A program made the translations under genes and the position numbers. The notes beneath the pieces were generated by a model. The model ran no database searches, had not been told where the DNA came from, and saw only the letters and a program-made list of their open reading frames with translations. DNA of 22,363 bases from JBFWIL01 sp050256015 (lineage in GTDB: Bacteria > Bacteroidota > Bacteroidia > Bacteroidales > Prolixibacteraceae). This document shows, piece by piece, positions 16,495 through 22,363 of this stretch (the stretch's first letter is position 1; each line of letters opens with the position of its first letter). The DNA lies in NCBI GenBank assembly GCA_050256015.1, contig JBFWIL010000008.1:1-22363 (forward strand), given 5' to 3'.

Positions 16495-16522
16495 CAAAGA
16501 AAAACAAGCCGGAAAAGCACAA
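16495..16522 (-). promoter_or_regulatory. Weak candidate promoter of the V-ATPase operon
   Basis: On the minus strand TTTCTTTG (16502-16495) matches TAnnTTTG at 7 of 8 positions, with a TTG at 16522-16520 placed 17 bp upstream. Transcription would start about 50 nt before the subunit E ATG. The match is imperfect and the region is AT-rich, so chance is a real alternative. I see no better box in 16438-16570. Confidence 0.25.
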
Positions 16523-16572
16523 TTATTAACATTCGGTTTAAGGTTACTGTTTCCTTTGCATAACGGCTTACT

Positions 16573-16668
16573 TTAATTTAGAATTATCCCGGTGACGGTT
16601 GCGGTCGCGCCGGATCTTTTTTCCCATCTGGTATCGTTTCTGTTTCCGACCGGCTTTCCCGGTCGCAT
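16573..16668 (-). CDS. Possible 31-residue basic small protein overlapping the dtd stop
   Basis: The dtd stop and a following ATG share one base (TAATG), and the new frame runs 31 codons to a TAA. The product would start MRPGKPVGNRNDTRWEKR and is basic in its first half. Stop-start overlap is a common sign of coupled translation, and this is the only support: I recognise no family, and a GC-rich hairpin lies within the frame. It may simply be the untranslated trailer of dtd. Confidence 0.15.
   Translation of the reverse strand: MRPGKPVGNRNDTRWEKRSGATATVTGIILN
16647..16665. terminator. GC-rich hairpin just after dtd
   Basis: CGACCGG (16647-16653) and CCGGTCG (16659-16665) form a perfect 7-bp stem with a 5-base loop, starting a few bases after the dtd stop codon at 16668. 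No T-run follows, so intrinsic termination is doubtful. It may mark the end of the dtd message before the V-ATPase promoter region. The rest of 16438-16646 holds no gene that I can support with confidence. Confidence 0.3.
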
Positions 16669-17123
16669 TAAAAGTCTTTTTGACGGGTATCCAGGATGAT
16701 GGTCACCGGTCCGTCGTTAACCAGCGAGACCTCCATATGAGCTCCAAATTCCCCGCTACCCGCCGGTTTTCCAATACGCTCTTCAAGCTTTTGCAGAAAC
16801 TGTTCGTACAGGGGAACCGCCACACCGGGCCCGGAAGCCCGGATCCAGGAAGGACGGTTCCCCTTCTTCACGGAAGCCATCAGCGTAAACTGACTGACCA
16901 CCAAAACATCACCGTCCACATCTTCCAGGGAACGGTTCATCACCCCCCGCTCATCATCAAAAATACGCAGCTGGCATATTTTACGAACCAGCCAGTCCAT
17001 ATCGGCCTGGGTATCGGCATCCTCAATAGCCAGCAAAACAAGCAGTCCGGCCCCGATGGCCGAGAGCTCCCTGCCGGCCACGGAAACCGAAGCCCGGCTA
17101 ACACGCTGCAGTACAATCCTCAT
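16668..17123 (-). CDS. dtd: D-aminoacyl-tRNA deacylase
   Basis: A cytosolic proofreading enzyme of 151 residues that removes D-amino acids (and glycine from tRNA-Ala) from mischarged tRNA. It begins MRIVLQRVSRASVSV, as the family does. The two active-site motifs are both present: SQFTL at 77-81, with GNRPSW following at 88-93, and NDGPVT at 136-141, whose Gly-Pro enters the partner's active site in the dimer. Length matches the family (about 145-150). It lies between the V-ATPase operon and lplA, on the same strand as the former but 230 bp away, so it is probably a separate unit. A TATCTTTG box at 17222-17229 would give it a leader of about 95 nt. Confidence 0.96.
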   Translation of the reverse strand: MRIVLQRVSRASVSVAGRELSAIGAGLLVLLAIEDADTQADMDWLVRKICQLRIFDDERGVMNRSLEDVDGDVLVVSQFTLMASVKKGNRPSWIRASGPGVAVPLYEQFLQKLEERIGKPAGSGEFGAHMEVSLVNDGPVTIILDTRQKDF

Positions 17124-17151
17124 CTTTTTTCGGATTTAATTCACACCCATC

Positions 17152-17198
17152 CCCGCTTATGCAGGCGGCTGCAGGATAAAAAATACCCGCCTTATGCA
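17152..17198. repeat. Two near-identical direct repeats in the dtd leader
   Basis: CCCGCTTATGCA (17152-17163) and CCCGCCTTATGCA (17186-17198) are direct repeats 34 bp apart that differ by one inserted C. They lie in the predicted untranslated leader of dtd. They could be binding sites for a regulator or a chance duplication; nothing else supports either. Confidence 0.4.
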
Positions 17199-17221
17199 AA
17201 AATCCGGAATACATGCTCACG

Positions 17222-17229
17222 CAAAGATA
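17222..17229 (-). promoter_or_regulatory. -7 promoter box for dtd
   Basis: The minus strand reads TATCTTTG, a full match to TAnnTTTG. It would drive dtd with a leader of roughly 95 nt. It lies back to back with the lplA box, 11 bp away. Confidence 0.4.
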
Positions 17230-17240
17230 TAGATTCTGAC

Positions 17241-17248
17241 TATTTTTG
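17241..17248 (+). promoter_or_regulatory. -7 promoter box immediately before the lplA start codon
   Basis: TATTTTTG fully matches TAnnTTTG. The last G is 5 bases before the ATG at 17254, so the transcript should start at or next to the start codon. The joining sequence TTTGCAGGCATGA closely resembles TTTGCAGCATGA at the kinase gene (7943-7954). Confidence 0.55.
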
Positions 17249-17253
17249 CAGGC

Positions 17254-18237
17254 ATGAGCGTACGTTGCTTATTTCTGGACGACACCGATCCGTACCTGAA
17301 TCTGGCCACGGAAGAATTTCTGCTGAAGGAAACAGGCGAAGAGCTGTTTCTGCTATGGCGCAGTGAACCGGTCATCGTGGTGGGCAAGCATCAAAATGCC
17401 CTGGCCGAGATTAACCACCGCTATGTGCAGGAGGAACACATCCGGGTGGCCCGCCGGCTTTCCGGCGGCGGAACCGTATTCCACGATCCGGGCAACCTTA
17501 ATTTTACCTTCATCAAAAACGCAGACCGCACAGACCGGATCTGTTACGAATATTTTACCCGGCTGATCATCGGCCCGCTGGAAAAACTGGGGCTTCCCGC
17601 TTGGGAAGGGCCTCACAATGCCATTTTCCTGGGTAACCGGAAGATCTCCGGAAGTGCCGACCACGTCTGGAAAAGACGGGTGCTGCATCATGGCACCCTG
17701 CTGTTTGACAGCCGGCTGGAAAGGCTGCAAATGGCCCTGGAGACAGACCTGTCCCGCTTTGAACACAAGGCCGTGCAGTCAAACCGCAGTGAGGTGACCA
17801 ACATTGCCGGACATCTGACGAAAAACATGGATATCAGAGCATTTTCAAGCTTTCTGATGCGGGAAGCATCCCGTAGTTTTCCGGGATGCAGTTTCCGGGG
17901 ACTGGATGCAGCCGAGCGGAAGGCTGCAGAAAGACTCAGAGAAGAGAAATACTGCCGGTGGGACTGGATTTACGGGTATTCTCCGAAATACAGGTACCAC
18001 AACCGGCTCAGCGGCCTTAAGAGCCCGCTTGTTTTCAGCTTCAGCGTGGAAAAGGGGCGGATCAGGGATCTCTGCTGGGAAGGCGGAGTCTCAGAAACAC
18101 TGAAAAACCACCTCACAGCCGCCATGCAGATGCAGCGGCATGAGCCGCAGGCCCTGCGGGCAGCGCTGGATCCGCTGGATCAGGCCCTGCAGCAGGAAGG
18201 CTTATCTTCCTCCCTGCTGCTGGACAAGCTGTTCTGA
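17254..18237 (+). CDS. lplA: Lipoate--protein ligase A
   Basis: A cytosolic enzyme of 327 residues that activates free lipoate with ATP and attaches it to lysines of the pyruvate and other 2-oxoacid dehydrogenases and the glycine cleavage H protein. The catalytic domain has RRLSGGGTVFHDPGNLNF at 67-84, NRKISGSA with the catalytic Lys130 at 128-135, HHGTLLFD at 145-152, and a KAVQSNRSEVTNI motif near 172-184. The C-terminal accessory domain starts near residue 230 (EEKYCRWDWIYGYSPKY), so both LplA domains sit on one chain. The start at 17254 fits the conserved N-terminus (LNLATEEFLL at 15-24). No lipB or lipA is adjacent, so this points to scavenging of external lipoate. It converges on the following gene with a 14-bp gap. 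Confidence 0.94.
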   Translation: MSVRCLFLDDTDPYLNLATEEFLLKETGEELFLLWRSEPVIVVGKHQNALAEINHRYVQEEHIRVARRLSGGGTVFHDPGNLNFTFIKNADRTDRICYEYFTRLIIGPLEKLGLPAWEGPHNAIFLGNRKISGSADHVWKRRVLHHGTLLFDSRLERLQMALETDLSRFEHKAVQSNRSEVTNIAGHLTKNMDIRAFSSFLMREASRSFPGCSFRGLDAAERKAAERLREEKYCRWDWIYGYSPKYRYHNRLSGLKSPLVFSFSVEKGRIRDLCWEGGVSETLKNHLTAAMQMQRHEPQALRAALDPLDQALQQEGLSSSLLLDKLF

Positions 18238-18251
18238 TACTCCGGACAGAC

Positions 18252-20768
18252 TTATTTCACCTGCTTAACCAGCGTCCCGATCCGGCCGGTTTTATCTACA
18301 GCCGTAACCTCCAGCAGAAAATCGCCCCGGATCCGTGTAGCCGGCAACGCAACCCGTACTTCTCCCTGATCGTTCAGGTGCAGTCCTGGCGACCAGTACA
18401 AAGTGGTCTTATCTTCCCCGCCCAGGAATTCCTGTCCGGTTCCGGTCTGCAGCAGACCGGCCTGTGCTTCATCCGGTTCGGTTCCCCGGCGGGTCCAGAT
18501 CTCAACCAGTCCCACGGAATTCAAGCCGGTATACCGCTGAATATCGATCGGACTGGTAGAAATATTGATCGAGGCAACATCATAGGGAGAAAGCGTATTG
18601 ATAACGGTAACGCTGGTTCCCATCCGCTGTCCGTCGATCACGATCAGGGCTCCGTCCTGTGCCATCAGCGAGTTGTTCCCTCCCGGGAAAACAATTTTAT
18701 CGCCATCCACCAGCTGATAGGGTTTGATCATTTTGATCACATCCATAATGGATGAACCTGAACGCAGTAATTTCAGGTAGTTGTTTCCTTCGGAAACCTG
18801 ACTGCTTCTCCGTTTTACCCGGGCAAAGAGAAAATCATTGTCTGCATAGAATTGCGGACTCACCACAGGTTTTTCCACAGCGGGCCGGGTGGACAGGAAA
18901 TCACGCACGCTGTCTGAAAGCCGTTTATCCAGGTTTTCATCAAACCGGATATGCAGTTTTTCATCCCCGGCAGGCGACAGGGCCTTCAGCACGTATTCGT
19001 CTGCAGAAGCCGGACGGATGCCCGGGAACACAAAACGTCCTTCTTCGTCTGTGGTAACATTCATGATCCGGGCGCTTCCCTTATGCACGAGGCTCACCCG
19101 TGCATTGGACACACCTTCCTCCTTCCGGTCAAACACCTTTCCGGAAAGCCAGTCTTCCCCGGCCCGGAAAGCCTTCCCGACAGATTCAAAATCGATCACC
19201 GACTGCCAGGAATAATTACGGAACCGGTTGCATATCAGCAGATGGTTCAGGACATGCTCATCCAGTAACCCTTTTTGCTCCAAGACATCAGGAATCCTGT
19301 TTTCCAGCAGGCCGTTCAGTCCGAAACAGGTGGCAAGTCCGGCATCCTCCCCGGTCTGCCTGCCGGCTTCGGTAACAGATACCATAAGCAGCACCGAATC
19401 GGAAGGTTCTTCCGACGGGGTCCGGATCAGCAGGCTGTGTTTCTCGCCCGACTCCCAGGTGCCGGATTCGGAGGTCACATCCAACTGCAGTGGATTGTCC
19501 CGTTCCGTATACAACAGGCGTTCCCCAAGCAGCCCTCCTTCCGCATCAAAAGCCTTCAGCAGAACCAGTCCGCCGGGAATTCCGGCTTTGGGAATACGGA
19601 CCCGTCCGGAACCGCTGATGGTCACTGTAGAAGCCCAGAACAGGCGGTCGCCCCTGGTAACAAGCAGATTTACAGGACGGGGTTCGGATGAGGAGAACAG
19701 CAGGTTTACAAGGATTTCCTTTGCATCGGTACGTGGCACGGACAAAACAAAGCCCTCCTGTTCAAAAGGCGGCAGCACAAAATTCTGTCCTTTACCCGGG
19801 CCTTTTGTTACGGTAAACTGCAAACGTTCACCAGCTTCGGCCATCACAGGAAAAAGACCGTATCCGGGAACCAGTGTTTTCGTCCGTCCCAGCATCCGTC
19901 CGTCTTGCCCCCTGATTTCGGCTTCAATCTCAACCGCCTGACCTCCGGCCGTGCTGACGCGGAAACCCACTTTCTGCGGCAGCCCGCAAACGAAATGTCC
20001 CCCTTCCGGATATAAGCATATCTTTAGCCGCATGGCATCAACAGCCAACCGCTTACGAAAATTCAGCTTCCGGGAATCGCTTACGCACAGCAGCAGCGGT
20101 CCGTCGTACATCCGGTCCGGGACCGCCGCCTCAATACAGGCGGTTCCCTCCTTGCCGGTTTTCAATTTTCCGAAGGACAGTTTCTCATCGCCCGCCTGCA
20201 AAGTCCAGTTCAGCTTGTACCTGCCTACAACTCCGCCTTCCAGATCTTTCAAACCCAAAACGATCCGGTTTGACTTTCCGGACAAAAGCGGTTCAGGCAC
20301 CTCAGTAAGTCTGACCACCATTTCATCCTTATCCAGAGGATCCACAAAAATCCGTTTCAGAAAAGCTTCATCCTCCTGACGGATGCCGGGAAGATGGGCT
20401 TCAAGCACATATTCCCCGCCGGCGAGATTATCCGGGACCCGGAAGCTGCCTGAAGGCCGGCCATCCGAACAGACGAGGGTTTCCTCGACCAGCTGCTCTC
20501 CCCCGGAATCATAAAGCCGGATAACCACTTCGCCAACAGCAGGATAAGGCCCTTCCTGCCGAAGACTTCCCTCAAGTGCAGCCAGCCGGATAGCTTCTCC
20601 CGGTTTATAAACCTCCTTGTCGGTAACAAGGCAGACATGCTTTACTGAATTGTGCTGAAAATAACTGACGAGCCGGTCATGAATCCGTTCAATGGCCGCT
20701 TCATCCTGAGCCATGCCGTGAAGATATACGACAGACAGAAGCAGTAATAATAAGACATATCGTTTCAT
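18252..20768 (-). CDS. Secreted MG2 / carboxypeptidase-regulatory / TonB-plug-like protein without a barrel
   Basis: An 838-residue exported protein with a clear signal peptide (KRYVLLLLLLSVVYLHGMAQ). A macroglobulin MG2-like strand-rich region begins with VCLVTDKEVYKPGEAIRLAA at about 45-64. Further beta-rich domains follow without recognisable motifs. A carboxypeptidase-regulatory-like module lies at about 541-610 (SGKVFDRKEEGVSNARVSLV). A TonB-receptor plug-like region lies at about 660-760 (SGSSIMDVIKMIKPY, GALIVIDGQRMG, VASINIS). The C-terminal tail is YWSPGLHLNDQGEVRVALPA, as in macroglobulin-like proteins. No beta-barrel follows the plug. I chose the ATG at 20768; a GTG at 20777 is in frame. 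It starts 10 bp after the preceding STN gene, so the two are likely translated together. Function unknown; an envelope or surface role is inferred. Confidence 0.88.
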   Translation of the reverse strand: MKRYVLLLLLLSVVYLHGMAQDEAAIERIHDRLVSYFQHNSVKHVCLVTDKEVYKPGEAIRLAALEGSLRQEGPYPAVGEVVIRLYDSGGEQLVEETLVCSDGRPSGSFRVPDNLAGGEYVLEAHLPGIRQEDEAFLKRIFVDPLDKDEMVVRLTEVPEPLLSGKSNRIVLGLKDLEGGVVGRYKLNWTLQAGDEKLSFGKLKTGKEGTACIEAAVPDRMYDGPLLLCVSDSRKLNFRKRLAVDAMRLKICLYPEGGHFVCGLPQKVGFRVSTAGGQAVEIEAEIRGQDGRMLGRTKTLVPGYGLFPVMAEAGERLQFTVTKGPGKGQNFVLPPFEQEGFVLSVPRTDAKEILVNLLFSSSEPRPVNLLVTRGDRLFWASTVTISGSGRVRIPKAGIPGGLVLLKAFDAEGGLLGERLLYTERDNPLQLDVTSESGTWESGEKHSLLIRTPSEEPSDSVLLMVSVTEAGRQTGEDAGLATCFGLNGLLENRIPDVLEQKGLLDEHVLNHLLICNRFRNYSWQSVIDFESVGKAFRAGEDWLSGKVFDRKEEGVSNARVSLVHKGSARIMNVTTDEEGRFVFPGIRPASADEYVLKALSPAGDEKLHIRFDENLDKRLSDSVRDFLSTRPAVEKPVVSPQFYADNDFLFARVKRRSSQVSEGNNYLKLLRSGSSIMDVIKMIKPYQLVDGDKIVFPGGNNSLMAQDGALIVIDGQRMGTSVTVINTLSPYDVASINISTSPIDIQRYTGLNSVGLVEIWTRRGTEPDEAQAGLLQTGTGQEFLGGEDKTTLYWSPGLHLNDQGEVRVALPATRIRGDFLLEVTAVDKTGRIGTLVKQVK

Positions 20769-20778
20769 CGCATTCACT

Positions 20779-22363
20779 TTAGTTATTATTGATTATTCCC
20801 TTGTTCCCTGTTGCGTATCTTCCCGGACCCGGTATGCCTGCGGCCTCAGAGCCGGGGTTAATGCGTTTTATGGCCCTGCGCAGATCTTCATCAGGACGGA
20901 TCGTGTTAAAATCGCCCCAGAATTCCTGATCATAGTCAATGATCATTTCGGTAAAGATATCGGTTGGAAGAAAAGTCTCCTCTTTATCAAAGCGTTTCAG
21001 ACCGGTTTCCTCCATCTGGGTAACCAGCAGGTCAGAAATGCTGTGAAACACAGAATTCACCCGGTCATTGCGGCTTCGCACCCGGAATCGGGCCGAAGTA
21101 CGGGCTGCATTCAGCGACCACAGGCCTTCATGCAGCCGGTAAGCAACCCGGTATTCCAGTTCCAGCGGTTTTACGTTAAACCCTTTGGGTTTTTTCCGGA
21201 TAAGCGATTTCCGGGCATAACGAAGACCGTTTTTCCCCATATTGAACTCGGCATACACCAGCGCCCAGGATTCCCGGTCAAAATAGAGTTTCCCTTCATA
21301 ACTCGGGAAGTCGATCTTTCCGGCAGGCTCAAAGCGGATCACATAGGTAGGCCGACCGGAAAAGTCGATCAGCCGTTCGGTCTGATAGCGGTAAAACTGC
21401 CGGTATTCCGAATCGAGAAAGGTTTCCATGGTCCGGACCACATCCAGTTTGGTCATGTAATAAGGACCTCCCTGCATTTTGAAATCAACCCGGCGAAAAG
21501 GTTGCACATCAAAACTTTTCCGGCCCTTCAGAAAACGGATCTTGTCTTCCCTGCTACTCATGCCATAGGGAGATTTCAGAATATGAATCACCGCTTCGGC
21601 CACATTGACATAGGTTTTATCCTGAAGCAGAACTTCCCTGTAGAAAGCACTCATAAGCCGGTTTCCACCCGGATAATTATCCCGGATATGTTCCTCAAAA
21701 CGATCCAGCACGAAACGCGGATCAACAGCAGATATTTCAATTTCTTTCAGGTGGATGTTAACCGGTAGCAGACCAATATTCAGTTCCGCAGCGCGAAGCG
21801 TATCCGTGTCAACTCTTGCCCGGGCATAACCCATACACGAAAATACCAGCGCCCTGTGCCTGTATTTATCCGGGATTTTAAGTTCGAAACGCCCGTCGCG
21901 ATTGGTAATGGTACCAAAAGGCTCTTCCTGCACGGACACACTGGCATAGGGGACCGGCTCCCCGCTTCCCGCATCGGAAACAGTTCCGGTAATAATCTGC
22001 AGATCGGGAGAAGGAGGACTTATGCCCCCGGCGGACAAATAGTCGGATGCTTTACGCAGACTGATGATCAGCTGATCGCCGTACAGGCTGGTTTGAAATT
22101 CCGGTCCCAGGATCTGCTCAACCAGCTTCCCGGCCGGTTCATCCAGAACGTTCACAGAAATCAGCCTGCCGGTATCAAGTATAGAGGAATCGTAAGAAAA
22201 AAAGATACCGGTCCGCTCCGAAATCAGCTCCAGCACGCTCCCGACAGGCTGCCCGTATAGTTGCAGACTGAGCCTGCGGATCAGCAGATCTTTCTTTTGG
22301 GCAGCCAGGGAAAAGCTCAGGCTCACCAGCATCAGCAAACTCAATATTCGGAAGAGTATCCTC
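20779..22363 (-). CDS. STN and carboxypeptidase-regulatory domain protein, N-terminus cut by window edge
   Basis: At least 527 residues. The frame is open to the window end, with a hydrophobic stretch ILFRILSLLMLVSLSFSLAAQ that looks like a signal peptide, so only a few codons are probably missing. An STN (secretin/TonB short N-terminal) domain follows (22290-22010, with PVGSVLELISERTGIFFSYD), then a carboxypeptidase-regulatory module (21995-21770, with ITGTVSDAGSGEPVPYASVS and TNRDGRFELKIPD). The remaining 330 residues form a conserved-looking, strand-rich region of unknown function with SAFYREVLLQDKTYVNVAEA and LYFDRESWALVYAEFNM, a pattern I have only a general memory of in Bacteroidota proteins of this architecture. 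No plug or barrel is present. It is 10 bp upstream of the MG2/plug gene. STN domains normally pass signals to FecR-type anti-sigma factors, but any such gene would be outside the window. Confidence 0.85.
   Translation of the reverse strand, partial: RILFRILSLLMLVSLSFSLAAQKKDLLIRRLSLQLYGQPVGSVLELISERTGIFFSYDSSILDTGRLISVNVLDEPAGKLVEQILGPEFQTSLYGDQLIISLRKASDYLSAGGISPPSPDLQIITGTVSDAGSGEPVPYASVSVQEEPFGTITNRDGRFELKIPDKYRHRALVFSCMGYARARVDTDTLRAAELNIGLLPVNIHLKEIEISAVDPRFVLDRFEEHIRDNYPGGNRLMSAFYREVLLQDKTYVNVAEAVIHILKSPYGMSSREDKIRFLKGRKSFDVQPFRRVDFKMQGGPYYMTKLDVVRTMETFLDSEYRQFYRYQTERLIDFSGRPTYVIRFEPAGKIDFPSYEGKLYFDRESWALVYAEFNMGKNGLRYARKSLIRKKPKGFNVKPLELEYRVAYRLHEGLWSLNAARTSARFRVRSRNDRVNSVFHSISDLLVTQMEETGLKRFDKEETFLPTDIFTEMIIDYDQEFWGDFNTIRPDEDLRRAIKRINPGSEAAGIPGPGRYATGNKGIINNN

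Noticed and set aside
16599..17366. A 255-codon plus-strand frame across dtd and the lplA start
   Set aside because: It runs antisense through dtd and then out of frame into lplA, crossing both promoter boxes.
18238..18251. Possible truncation or frameshift at the convergent lplA end
   Set aside because: The 14-bp gap is short, but both proteins reach their family-typical C-termini, so neither gene appears broken.

Overview
The window looks like the chromosome of a Bacteroidota (Bacteroidales-like) bacterium. The evidence is the -7 promoter boxes of the form TAnnTTTG in several gene-free gaps, a pair of surface proteins built from STN, carboxypeptidase-regulatory and TonB-plug modules, A-rich rather than strong Shine-Dalgarno leaders, and a V-type ATPase operon in the order E-DUF2764-A-B-D-I-K, a layout known from Bacteroidota, Chlamydiae and spirochaetes. 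Composition is slightly GC-rich and even throughout. I see no insertion sequence, tRNA, rRNA, CRISPR array or phage gene.

Layout. Positions 1-1836 (+) hold the C-terminal part of an RND efflux pump cut by the window edge. It converges on polA (1873-4686, -), which lies 41 bp downstream of a small ArsR-family regulator (4728-5066, -). The gap to 5255 carries the arsR promoter with an overlapping palindrome and a promoter for a long-chain polyprenyl diphosphate synthase (5255-6229, +). A sodium:solute symporter (6326-7807, -) and a BadF/GlcNAc-kinase-like sugar kinase (7951-8793, +) diverge from a 143-bp gap with a perfect 10-bp inverted repeat.

From 16437 down to 8870 (-) lies a seven-gene V-type ATPase operon. 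Subunit K keeps the residues that bind sodium in the Enterococcus hirae enzyme, so I infer Na+ coupling; the Na+ gradient could drive the neighbouring symporter. No F, G or classical C subunit is present; the DUF2764 protein probably replaces one of them. dtd (16668-17123, -) and lplA (17254-18237, +) then diverge from closely spaced promoters.

The right end (18252-22363, -) encodes two consecutive secreted proteins. The first, cut by the window edge, has STN and carboxypeptidase-regulatory domains; the second has macroglobulin-like, carboxypeptidase-regulatory and TonB-plug-like regions. Neither has a beta-barrel. Together they carry the N-terminal modules of a SusC-type receptor on separate polypeptides, the least conventional element of the window. 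Most other genes are housekeeping. No gene-free stretch exceeds 300 bases; the largest are 16438-16667 and 5067-5254.
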